Assembly: GCA_947627785.1 (NCBI GenBank)
Contig: CANQXC010000019.1
Coordinates: forward strand, 1-12,272
Length of the DNA: 12,272 nucleotides
Source: an uncultured Clostridia bacterium
Lineage (GTDB): Bacteria; Bacillota; Clostridia; TANB77; CAG-508
Reading direction: 5' to 3'
This document shows, in pieces, positions 1 through 6,362 of this stretch. The position numbers and the translations under genes are program-made. The stretch's first letter is position 1. Each line of letters begins with the position of its first letter. The notes under the pieces are model-generated. The model ran no database searches. It was not told the origin of the DNA and was given only the letters and a program-made list of their open reading frames with translations.

Positions 1-713
1 TAGAATTTTTCTGCAAGCCAGGAACAGATATGGAATGGTTTGAATACTGGAGAGCATTTTGCAAAGATTGGTTAATAAAACTTGGAATAAAAGAAGAAAA
101 CATGAGATTAAGAGACCATTCGCCAGAAGAATTATGTTTCTATAGTAAAGGAACAACTGATATTGAATTTTTATTCCCATTTGGTTGGGGAGAACTTTGG
201 GGAATTGCAGACAGAACAGACTATGACCTAAAACAACATATGGAATATTCAAAAGAAGATTTTACATATTTAGACCAAGAAACTGGAGAAAAATTTGTAC
301 CATATTGTGTAGAACCATCTCTTGGTTGTGATAGAGTAGCACTTGCATTTTTGTGTAATGCATATGATGAAGAAGAAATTGCTGAAGGAGATGTAAGAAC
401 AGTATTACATTTACATCCAGCATTAGCTCCATATAAGGTAGCTGTTCTTCCTCTATCTAAAAAGCTAAGCCCAAAAGCAGAAGAAATATTTGAAAAACTA
501 TCAAAAAGATATATGTGTGAATATGATGAAGCGGGAAGTATAGGAAAGAGATATAGAAGGGAAGATGAAATAGGAACACCATATTGTGTTACAGTAGATT
601 TCGATACTGAAAATGATAATACCGTAACAATTAGAGATAGAGACACAATGGAGCAAGTAAGAGTAAAAATAGATGAATTAGAAAAATGGATAGATGAAAA
701 GCTTGAATTTTAA
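1..713 (+). CDS. glyQS: Glycyl-tRNA synthetase (single-chain, class II), C-terminal part
   Basis: The enzyme charges tRNA-Gly with glycine in the cytoplasm. The frame is open from base 3, upstream of the first ATG at 30, and reads EFFCKPGTDMEWFEYWR, so the gene begins outside the window; 236 residues are visible. The class II motif 3 region is seen as EPSLGCDRVALAFLCNAY, containing the ATP-binding arginine. It is followed by the anticodon-binding domain (HPALAPYKVAVLPLSKK to the end), with the typical GKRYRREDEIGTPYCVTVDFDT segment and the ending TVTIRDRDTMEQVRV. This is the homodimeric type found in eukaryotes, archaea and many Firmicutes, not the two-subunit glyQ/glyS type. The symbol glyQS (also glyS in some databases) is used for this form. 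The family assignment is very secure. There is no obvious terminator after the stop, and recA follows after 65 bases. Confidence 0.96.
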   Translation, partial: EFFCKPGTDMEWFEYWRAFCKDWLIKLGIKEENMRLRDHSPEELCFYSKGTTDIEFLFPFGWGELWGIADRTDYDLKQHMEYSKEDFTYLDQETGEKFVPYCVEPSLGCDRVALAFLCNAYDEEEIAEGDVRTVLHLHPALAPYKVAVLPLSKKLSPKAEEIFEKLSKRYMCEYDEAGSIGKRYRREDEIGTPYCVTVDFDTENDNTVTIRDRDTMEQVRVKIDELEKWIDEKLEF

Positions 714-731
714 AAAAATATGTGATAAAAG
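703..731 (+). promoter_or_regulatory. Candidate promoter for recA
   Basis: TTGAAT (703-708), a 17-base spacer and an extended -10 with TG at 723-724 before TAAAAG (726-731). It overlaps the stop codon of the glycyl-tRNA synthetase gene. The match is only fair (4/6 at -10) and the region is AT-rich. The geometry is the same as the stronger secG and secA promoters in this window. No Clostridia- or Bacillus-type LexA box (CGAAC-N4-GTTCG-like) is visible between 640 and 778. Confidence 0.35.
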
Positions 732-778
732 TATATTAATTTAGTAATTGGGAGAGAAAGTAGAAAGGAATGAATTAT

Positions 779-1858
779 ATGAGTGATAATAATTTAGAAA
801 AGAAAAAGGCATTAGAGGCTGCATTAGGACAGATTGAAAAACAATTTGGTAAGGGTTCTGTAATGAAACTTGGAGAATATCAAGCAATGAATATAGAAGC
901 AATTCCAACTGGAGCATTAAGTCTAGATATAGCATTAGGAATAGGTGGAATACCAAGAGGAAGAATTATAGAAATATTTGGACCTGAATCTTCAGGTAAA
1001 ACAACACTTGCACTTCATGCAATAGCAGAAGCACAAAAATTAGGTGGAGAAGCGGCATTTATAGATGCAGAACATGCATTAGACCCAGTTTATGCAAAAC
1101 ATTTAGGTGTTGATATAGATAATTTGATAGTATCTCAACCAGATACAGGTGAACAAGCTTTAGAAATAGCAGAAGCATTAACAAGAAGCGGAGCAATAGA
1201 TATAATTGTAGTAGACTCTGTTGCAGCACTTGTTCCAAAAGCTGAAATTGATGGAGACATGGGAGATGCACATGTAGGTTTGCAAGCAAGACTTATGTCA
1301 CAAGCATTAAGAAAATTAGCAGGAGTGCTTAATAAATCTAAAACAGCTATAATATTTATTAACCAATTAAGAGAAAAAGTAGGAATAATGTTTGGAAATC
1401 CTGAAACAACACCAGGAGGAAGAGCTCTAAAGTTTTATGCTTCAGTTAGATTAGATATAAGAAAAATAGAAAATATAAAAACAGATGGAGAGGTAACAGG
1501 AGCAAGAGCAAGAGTAAAAGTTATAAAGAATAAAGTGGCACCACCATTTAGAGAGGCCGAATTTGATATAGTATACGGTAGAGGAATTTCAAAAGAAGGA
1601 AATATATTAGACTTAGCAGTAAACTTAAATTTAGTTGAAAAATCTGGTGCATGGTTTAGCTATAAAGGAGAAAAAATAGGACAAGGTAGAGAAAATGCCA
1701 AAATATATGTAAAAGAACATAAAGAAGTAGCAAAAGAATTAGAAGACAAGATTAGAGAAAACTTTATGCAAGCATTTGAAAAGAGTTTAGCAGATGAAGA
1801 ACCAGAAAAAGAAAATAATGAAACAGAAGAAAATGAAGAAATGATTGAAGAAGAATAG
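779..1858 (+). CDS. recA: Recombinase A
   Basis: RecA is the DNA-dependent ATPase that forms filaments on single-stranded DNA, performs homologous strand exchange, and activates LexA self-cleavage. The protein is 359 residues from the chosen start. Walker A is GPESSGKT (about 68-75) and Walker B is IDIIVVDSV (about 140). Loop L1 is EIDGDMGDAHVGLQARLMSQ, and loop L2 lies in the stretch NQLREKVGIMFGNPETTPGG. The C-terminal tail is very acidic (EEPEKENNETEENEE), as is usual for RecA. An ATG at 770 is also in frame, but the AGAAAGGA ribosome binding site (762-769) abuts it directly, so ATG 779 (MSDNN...) is preferred. recX follows after 77 bases. Family identity is certain. Confidence 0.98.
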   Translation: MSDNNLEKKKALEAALGQIEKQFGKGSVMKLGEYQAMNIEAIPTGALSLDIALGIGGIPRGRIIEIFGPESSGKTTLALHAIAEAQKLGGEAAFIDAEHALDPVYAKHLGVDIDNLIVSQPDTGEQALEIAEALTRSGAIDIIVVDSVAALVPKAEIDGDMGDAHVGLQARLMSQALRKLAGVLNKSKTAIIFINQLREKVGIMFGNPETTPGGRALKFYASVRLDIRKIENIKTDGEVTGARARVKVIKNKVAPPFREAEFDIVYGRGISKEGNILDLAVNLNLVEKSGAWFSYKGEKIGQGRENAKIYVKEHKEVAKELEDKIRENFMQAFEKSLADEEPEKENNETEENEEMIEEE

Positions 1859-1935
1859 AATATGGCTATTAATTGTATAGGAAAATCAAGAATATTTTCT
1901 GTTTATCATATAAAAGAGGGAAAGAAGAATAATAG

Positions 1936-2391
1936 ATGGAAGAGATAGATGAGCTAGAGGAATTTGATAAACTAAAAACTAAAGTTCTAAAATATGTTTT
2001 GTATAAAAAAAGAAGTGAAGCAGAAATTAGGCAAAAATTTTCAAAAAATGAAGGTAAGATGCTAGATGAGGTTATAGAATTTTTACGAGAGAATGATTAT
2101 ATAAATGATGAGCTATATATACAAAAATCAGTAAATGAATTTCAGAAACTAAAAAATATGTCAATTAAAGAAATAGAATATAAATTATTATCAAAGGGAA
2201 TAGAAAAGGAAAAAATAGAAAATTACATATATAATAATAGAGACGAATTAATAGAATATGAATTAAACTCTGCAAAACACATATTTTTAAAAAAGCATGC
2301 ATTAATGGAAAAAGAAGAAATAATTCTATATTTAAGAAAAAAAGGATATACTGGCGAGATTATAAAACTACTTGAAGAAAGTGATAATTAA
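1936..2391 (+). CDS. recX: RecX family regulator of RecA
   Basis: RecX binds RecA filaments and modulates, mostly inhibits, recombinase activity. This 151-residue protein is small and highly charged, made of helical three-helix repeats: KYVLYKKRSEAEIRQKF (about 19-35), then ENDYINDELYIQKSVNEF, then MSIKEIEYKLLSKGIEKEKI, ending in YLRKKGYTGEIIKLLEE. The 'D-Y-I-N-D-E' and 'L-x-x-K-G-I' patterns are RecX hallmarks, and the position right after recA supports the call. It is the short form, near the E. coli length, whereas B. subtilis RecX is about 260 residues. An in-frame TAG immediately precedes ATG 1936, fixing the earliest start. The ribosome binding site is weak (AAGAAG at 1922-1927, or AGAGGG further upstream). 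Confidence 0.88.
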   Translation: MEEIDELEEFDKLKTKVLKYVLYKKRSEAEIRQKFSKNEGKMLDEVIEFLRENDYINDELYIQKSVNEFQKLKNMSIKEIEYKLLSKGIEKEKIENYIYNNRDELIEYELNSAKHIFLKKHALMEKEEIILYLRKKGYTGEIIKLLEESDN

Positions 2392-2473
2392 TTGTTAAAG
2401 AAAAGCTTGTTTGGTTATCAAGAAATATAGTGTTACATGTACTTAAGGAAAAGGAGAAAGGAATAAATTAAAG

Positions 2474-3226
2474 ATGAAGGACATATTAACATTAGAAACA
2501 AATAAATATAATATAAAGTTAGAAAATTTTGAAGGACCATTAGATTTATTGTGCCATTTAGTAGACAAAAACAAAATGGAAATAGATAAAGTAAATATAA
2601 CACAAATAACAGATCAATACATAGAATACTTAAACAATATGGAACAATTAAACCTAGAAATAGCAAGTGAATTTATAGTAATGTTATCAACACTAGTATA
2701 TTTAAAATCTAAACATTTACTTCCAAGAGAAATAGAGAACGAAGAAGAAATAACAGAGGAAGAACTTATAAGAAGAATTATAGAATACAAGAAATATAAA
2801 GAAATAATAAAAGCTTTAAGAGAATTTTATAATAATAATTCAAAAAGAATATTTAAATTGCCAGAGAAAATAGAACTACCAATGCGAAAACTCGAAAAAA
2901 AGTATGAAAAAGAAAACATAATAGAAAGTTATAAATTATTAATAGAAAGAAATGAAGCTAAGAAAAATAAGAATGCTATAAACATAGAAAAAATTGCAAT
3001 ATTAGAAACAGTAACAGTAGCAAGTAAGGTAAAAGATATATTTAGAGAACTAGTAAAAAAGCAAAAATTTATATTTAGTAAATTATGCATGAATAAAAAA
3101 TATACAAAACTAGAAACTGTAACAGCCTTTTCAGGAATGCTTGAATTAAGTAGAAGGAAAAAAATTATAACAGAACAACAAGAAAACTTTGGAGACATTA
3201 TTGTAGAAAAAAACAATAATGTATAG
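2474..3226 (+). CDS. scpA: Segregation and condensation protein A (kleisin)
   Basis: ScpA is the kleisin subunit that bridges the heads of the SMC dimer and, with ScpB, forms the bacterial condensin needed for chromosome compaction and segregation. The N-terminal SMC-binding module is diagnostic: YNIKLENFEGPLDLLCHLVD (about 12-31), followed by the conserved 'EIDKVNITQITDQYIEYL'. After it come EFIVMLSTLVYLKSKHLLP and EELIRRIIEYKKYKEI. The C-terminal winged-helix region is seen in 'FSKLCMNKKYTKLETVTAFSGMLELSRRKKI'. At 250 residues it has normal family length. The ribosome binding site AGAAAGGA (2455-2462) lies 11 bases before the ATG. scpB, which commonly follows scpA, is not next to it and not in this window; secG with its own promoter follows instead. 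Confidence 0.95.
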   Translation: MKDILTLETNKYNIKLENFEGPLDLLCHLVDKNKMEIDKVNITQITDQYIEYLNNMEQLNLEIASEFIVMLSTLVYLKSKHLLPREIENEEEITEEELIRRIIEYKKYKEIIKALREFYNNNSKRIFKLPEKIELPMRKLEKKYEKENIIESYKLLIERNEAKKNKNAINIEKIAILETVTVASKVKDIFRELVKKQKFIFSKLCMNKKYTKLETVTAFSGMLELSRRKKIITEQQENFGDIIVEKNNNV

Positions 3227-3288
3227 GAATGATTAATATTATTTTTTACTGAATCTTACCATAATAACATAAAATCTAAAAGAATTTA

Positions 3289-3317
3289 TTGCTTTTTAGA
3301 AAAGTTTATGTTACAAT
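3289..3317 (+). promoter_or_regulatory. Candidate sigma-A promoter of secG
   Basis: TTGCTT (3289-3294), a 17-base spacer and an extended -10, TG (3309-3310) plus TACAAT (3312-3317). The start would lie about 25 bases upstream of the secG ATG, leaving a short leader that contains the ribosome binding site TGGAGGT (3334-3340). The -35 is poor (3/6), but the extended -10 is good. Confidence 0.5.
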
Positions 3318-3346
3318 AGTAAAGTCAAATAAATGGAGGTAAATCT

Positions 3347-3577
3347 ATGAAAACAGTTTTAATAATAATATATGCAATAGTTGCAGTCATTTTAACAGTA
3401 CTAACATTAATACAATCAAATGATGATGAAGGAGCATCTGCAACAATTACAGGAGGAAGTAGTTCTTTCTATGAGAAAAATAAGGGAAGAACAAAAGAAG
3501 GAAAAATGAAAAGAATTACAATTATTTTAGGAATAGCATTTGTAGTATTAGCAATAGCATTAGGGATAATATATTAA
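3347..3577 (+). CDS. secG: Preprotein translocase subunit SecG
   Basis: SecG is the small third subunit of the SecYEG channel that assists SecA-driven protein export across the cytoplasmic membrane. The 76-residue protein has two membrane helices (about 3-22 and 55-75). They flank a cytoplasmic loop carrying the family signature 'ATITGGSSSFYEKNKGRTKEGKMKRIT' (about 32-57), where the GG-S-x-x-F and K-N-K-G-R-T residues are typical. The length is normal for Firmicutes. The start is well supported by TGGAGGT six bases upstream and a promoter just before it. In many Firmicutes secG is followed by rnr and smpB; here it converges on a minus-strand spore germination operon with 70 bases between stops. 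Confidence 0.95.
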   Translation: MKTVLIIIYAIVAVILTVLTLIQSNDDEGASATITGGSSSFYEKNKGRTKEGKMKRITIILGIAFVVLAIALGIIY

Positions 3578-3647
3578 AAATTTATTGTTAATAAAAAATA
3601 TAATTATAATAATGGATAGTGCATTTTTTAGTAAAATAGTGATAATA

Positions 3648-3821
3648 TTAATAAAATCCATTGATAAACATTATTGTAATAGGAAGTATTAAAGATAAAA
3701 CGGCAAGTACAATGGTGGCTATACCACCAAATGTATTGCTGTTTTCTTTTAATTCAAAAATACCATAACTTAAAGTCCTTATAAAAACCCAAACAGATAA
3801 TAAACAAACAATAATAGCCAT
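3648..3821 (-). CDS. Small two-helix membrane protein, probable germinant receptor D-type protein
   Basis: A 57-residue membrane protein, last in the spore germination operon, 101 bases after the gerC-like gene. Two hydrophobic helices (about 2-21 and 30-53) flank a short charged loop, ELKENSN, followed by TFGGIATIVLAVLSLILP. The frame is open back to ATG 3878, which would give 76 residues, but only ATG 3821 has a ribosome binding site (AGAAAGGA, complement of 3834-3841, 12-base spacer). The start at 3821 is therefore preferred. Established knowledge: small two-helix 'D proteins' encoded within or beside germinant receptor operons of Bacillus megaterium and B. subtilis modulate germination. 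Size, topology and position match that class, and I infer the function from this; I did not align it to a known D protein. It could also be an unrelated small membrane protein. Confidence 0.6.
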   Translation of the reverse strand: MAIIVCLLSVWVFIRTLSYGIFELKENSNTFGGIATIVLAVLSLILPITIMFINGFY

Positions 3822-3922
3822 GTTAAAATTCAATCCTTTCTTACTAAAAGTCATAATTTTAATAGAAAAATTATACATCTATTAAAAATTTAAATTTCTA
3901 GAATTAAATTATATATAATAAA

Positions 3923-4426
3923 TTAAATTTTTGTAAATAAATAACTACCTTGAATTTTTGTATCTACATTAACTTTAAAGAATGCATTTTGATAATTGTT
4001 AAGCCAATCTGAATCTATCCATTTTTGCCAAGTAGAATATTTAGGAAGAACATATTTGCCAAAATTAGATATATCTGATTTAAATTCCTTAGAGGTCTTG
4101 TATAAATAGGCTGTTAGAATATCTTTAATATAAGCGTTTAAATATGAATTCAAGATTTCTACATTTTCCTCCTTAGTTAAATCAACAGAAGAATCCATGG
4201 TTAGTAGATTTCCGGTAATATCTACACTGCATTCAATAAAAGGATATCCATTTACAAATGAGACTTCATTTTTAGTATCTTTATTTAAAGAAACATAGAT
4301 AGAAAGTACATTATCAAAGCTGAAGGGATTAGGAATTGTTAAAGTAGCATTTTCTAATTTACTATTAATCATTAAATAACATAAAGTTTCTATATTATCC
4401 AATTCTCCAACTAATTTATCTCCGTA
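3923..4426 (-). CDS. Spore germination protein GerC-like, C-terminal part (after frameshift)
   Basis: This is the C-terminal domain of a Ger(x)C family protein, in a different frame from the N-terminal part upstream. From Tyr (codon 4426-4424) it reads YGDKLVGELDNIETLCYLMI, the usual 'F-x-G-D-K-L-V-G-E-L' segment. It then continues through the third GerC domain to FKSDISNFGKYVLPKYSTWQ, 'KWIDSDWLNNYQ' and VNVDTKIQGSYLFTKI at the end. There are 167 residues. The frame stays open upstream to an ATG at 4501, but residues before 4426 have no GerC similarity and no ATG there has a ribosome binding site. The piece therefore has no convincing start of its own and is read as the continuation of the 4428-5174 frame. 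Removing the single base at 4427 would give an intact protein of about 416 residues, normal for the family. Confidence 0.85.
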   Translation of the reverse strand, partial: YGDKLVGELDNIETLCYLMINSKLENATLTIPNPFSFDNVLSIYVSLNKDTKNEVSFVNGYPFIECSVDITGNLLTMDSSVDLTKEENVEILNSYLNAYIKDILTAYLYKTSKEFKSDISNFGKYVLPKYSTWQKWIDSDWLNNYQNAFFKVNVDTKIQGSYLFTKI

Positions 4427-5174
4427 CAAAGACAGCAGTACCAATATGTTCAACATTATTTTTACTTTTAAGAGGAGTTTGCCCAGCTTTATAATTTCCA
4501 TCTAATGAATTATTCTTATCAGAAGAGGTTTGAGCATGAGTTTGTTCATTATTAATACCACATAGTATTGCTGCAGATTGTGAATGTGTACTTAGTAAAT
4601 TAGAGTAGAAATCTGATAAAAACAAGTCAGAAACATAACCAGTATATTCTGTTGAATTTAATATTAATTCGTAATAATTAGCAGGGTTAGACTCAAATAT
4701 TGGAGAAGAAAACTCCAAAAAATCAGAGGCATCGCATCTACTAATAATTACATTACAATCAGGTCTAGTTTCTATATTATTAACTAAAGAATAAATAACA
4801 TTTGAAACTCCTTCGTAAGCCAACTCTTCAGAGATAATAATAGCCTTACAATGTGATAAATTAATTTTCTTACTAATGTAGCTATTAATTAAACTAATTC
4901 CAGATTCTATGCTAGAGCAGTCCACAGATATAACTGTAGAGGATTCACTACTAGAAGAGCCACCAGAGCCGCCACCGCCACCACCTGATGTGCTATCGCT
5001 TCCACTTAAGATGGCAATTTGGAGAGATAATTTTAATGTGTCTTTTTCACCTTTATCTAAACCAACAGCAATAACATAAGCTTTTGTTTCAACACCATCA
5101 GAATTATAGCAACCAGTAAGTAAAAAAAGGCAAGATAATGTAATTAAAATTAACACGAATTTATTAAGCTTCAT
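4416..5174 (-). CDS. Spore germination lipoprotein GerC-like, N-terminal part
   Basis: The C subunit of a germinant receptor is a lipoprotein on the outer face of the spore inner membrane that works with the A and B subunits. Residues 1-22 are a lipoprotein signal peptide with lipobox LTGC, so Cys22 should be lipidated. The first GerC domain follows (GVETKAYVIAVGLDKGE, LKLSLQIAIL), interrupted by a Gly/Ser-rich insert at 57-79. The second domain runs through SLINSYISKKINLSHCKAII to 'DLFLSDFYSNLLS'. At HIGTAVF (to residue 249) the true frame is lost: the reading continues VRR and stops at 4416-4418, in the middle of a conserved segment. The ribosome binding site AGAAAGGA (complement of 5184-5191) is nine bases upstream. 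The mismatch is either a real mutation or a base error in the sequence. Confidence 0.9.
   Translation of the reverse strand: MKLNKFVLILITLSCLFLLTGCYNSDGVETKAYVIAVGLDKGEKDTLKLSLQIAILSGSDSTSGGGGGGSGGSSSSESSTVISVDCSSIESGISLINSYISKKINLSHCKAIIISEELAYEGVSNVIYSLVNNIETRPDCNVIISRCDASDFLEFSSPIFESNPANYYELILNSTEYTGYVSDLFLSDFYSNLLSTHSQSAAILCGINNEQTHAQTSSDKNNSLDGNYKAGQTPLKSKNNVEHIGTAVFVRR
4938..5006 (-). repeat. Gly/Ser low-complexity tract inside gerC-like gene
   Basis: Codons 57-79 encode a run of six glycines, then SGG and a run of serines. The DNA here is locally rich in GCC/GGC-type triplets, in contrast to the AT-rich surroundings. It sits in a loop after the first beta strands of GerC domain 1. Such tracts can expand or contract by slippage. 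Confidence 0.8.
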
Positions 5175-5200
5175 TAAAAATAATCCTTTCTTGTGTTTGT

Positions 5201-5231
5201 TTCAAAGCATACATATAAATAAAACTTTGAA
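5201..5231 (-). repeat. Inverted repeat between gerB-like and gerC-like genes
   Basis: TTCAAAG (5201-5207) and CTTTGAA (5225-5231) could form a 7-bp stem with a 17-base loop in the mRNA of the germination operon, in the 75-base gap between the two genes. No U-tract follows that would make it a convincing terminator. It might be an mRNA-stability or attenuation element, or chance in AT-rich DNA. Confidence 0.25.
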
Positions 5232-5249
5232 CTATTATTGTAAATTTAA

Positions 5250-6356
5250 TTATTGTTCTTTTCTTTTTAGAAACTTTTTTTCTTTCTTAATGTAAGCAAA
5301 AAGAAGTATAAAAAAGCTTACTACAAAAACCAATATACAATAATAATATTTATAAATATTTCTAATAATAAATTTTAAAGTAGCCATATCCTTAAATGAA
5401 AGTGAAATAGTAAAAAGTATGGCAGATATTGGCAATACTAATTCTGAAGAAGCTTTTGCATTAATAACTTTTTTTACAATATGTGAAATTATGAATACAT
5501 TTAAACTTAAGAAGGATAATATAGCTAATATCCAAATAAAGATAAATAATGCATCAACTCTTTGTAAAAACTTACCTAAGTTTATTAATCTTGTTAAAAT
5601 GTATATAGATAAAGTTTCATCAGTTTGTGTAATAAAAGCAAAAGACATAAGTAAAGTAGCTACACTTAGTAATAGATATATGCCACACATAATAACTGCT
5701 GCAACAGAAATTTTTTTATAATAAGTTTCAGATTTTAGAAAAGGTTTTAAAAAGTAAATATAAGCAACTACATTAAATGCAAAAAGATTAGGAATATTTT
5801 TCAAAAATGTTTCTTTTATACCATAACCAAAAACAGGAAATAGTCTTTGCCATACAAAATCTCTTGAAGCAACAAAAAATAGTGTCAATATAGAAAAAAC
5901 TGTTATTGGTATTAATATTATATTAGTACTTGAAATGGCCTTTAATCCAGCTCTACAAGAAATTACAATAGGTATAATGAAAAGCAAAATTAAAAATATT
6001 AATGGAGAGTTATCAAAGTATATATTTTGTAAGTTATCTGCGAAATATCTTAAGCATCCAGCGGAAAAAATCATAAATAAAAGAAAATATGCAATAGCAA
6101 TTATAAATTTTAATATTTTACCACCTAAAAACTCTGAAACATCTAAAATATCAAAATTAACAAAAGGCTTGAAAAATTTACATATAAGCAATATAAATAT
6201 TAAACAAATCAAAGTAAGATATATAACATTAAGCCAAGCACCAGTTCCTGTAAAATCTATAATAATTGTTGGTATATTAATTATAATGTTATTACTAATA
6301 ATTATTATATAAAGTGCTATTACTTCTGCCTTACCAATTTTTTCAACATTGTTCAT
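5250..6356 (-). CDS. Spore germination protein GerB-like (GerAB/ArcD/ProY permease family)
   Basis: The B subunit of a germinant receptor is an integral membrane protein of the spore inner membrane, related to amino-acid permeases of the APC superfamily. In this family it is thought to bind the germinant. The 368-residue protein has about ten hydrophobic helices, roughly at 12-32, 41-62, 78-105, 116-135, 143-163, 188-206, 215-241, 263-293, 302-320 and 338-357, and a Lys-rich tail. Family-like features include the first-helix region with IPTIIIDFTGTGAWL, the loop RDFVWQRLFPVFGYGIKE between helices 5 and 6, and the DETLSIYILTRLINLGKFLQRVDALFIF stretch (the 'R-D-A' region). Only six bases separate it from gerA, whose last codons carry its ribosome binding site (AGAAAGGA, complement of 6371-6378, 14 bases upstream). 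Coupled translation is therefore likely. The germinant cannot be predicted from sequence. Confidence 0.92.
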   Translation of the reverse strand: MNNVEKIGKAEVIALYIIIISNNIIINIPTIIIDFTGTGAWLNVIYLTLICLIFILLICKFFKPFVNFDILDVSEFLGGKILKFIIAIAYFLLFMIFSAGCLRYFADNLQNIYFDNSPLIFLILLFIIPIVISCRAGLKAISSTNIILIPITVFSILTLFFVASRDFVWQRLFPVFGYGIKETFLKNIPNLFAFNVVAYIYFLKPFLKSETYYKKISVAAVIMCGIYLLLSVATLLMSFAFITQTDETLSIYILTRLINLGKFLQRVDALFIFIWILAILSFLSLNVFIISHIVKKVINAKASSELVLPISAILFTISLSFKDMATLKFIIRNIYKYYYCILVFVVSFFILLFAYIKKEKKFLKRKEQ

Positions 6357-6362
6357 TGTATA

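Noticed and set aside
640..778. SOS (LexA) box before recA
   Set aside because: No sequence resembling the Gram-positive CGAAC-N4-GTTCG box is present. Regulation from further upstream cannot be judged.
3608..3675. Separated complementary arms (AATGGAT 3611-3617, ATCCATT 3656-3662) between secG and the small membrane gene
   Set aside because: The arms are about 38 bases apart and AT-rich, and the second lies inside the minus-strand coding region. There is no compact terminator shape.
3886..3903. Short palindromes AAATTTAAATTT and TTCTAGAA between gerC and the D-type gene
   Set aside because: They are low-complexity A/T palindromes of 12 and 8 bases, readily expected by chance in this composition.
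4420..4432. Programmed +1 ribosomal frameshift at the gerC break
   Set aside because: There is no classic slippery site such as CUU-UGA and no in-frame stop at the shift point, and re-pairing of Phe-tRNA from UUU to UUG is poor. A mutation or base-call error is simpler.
5419..6312. Plus-strand open frames of 100 and 125 residues inside the gerB-like region
   Set aside because: They are antisense to a clear ten-helix GerB protein, lack a good ribosome binding site and have no recognisable family features.
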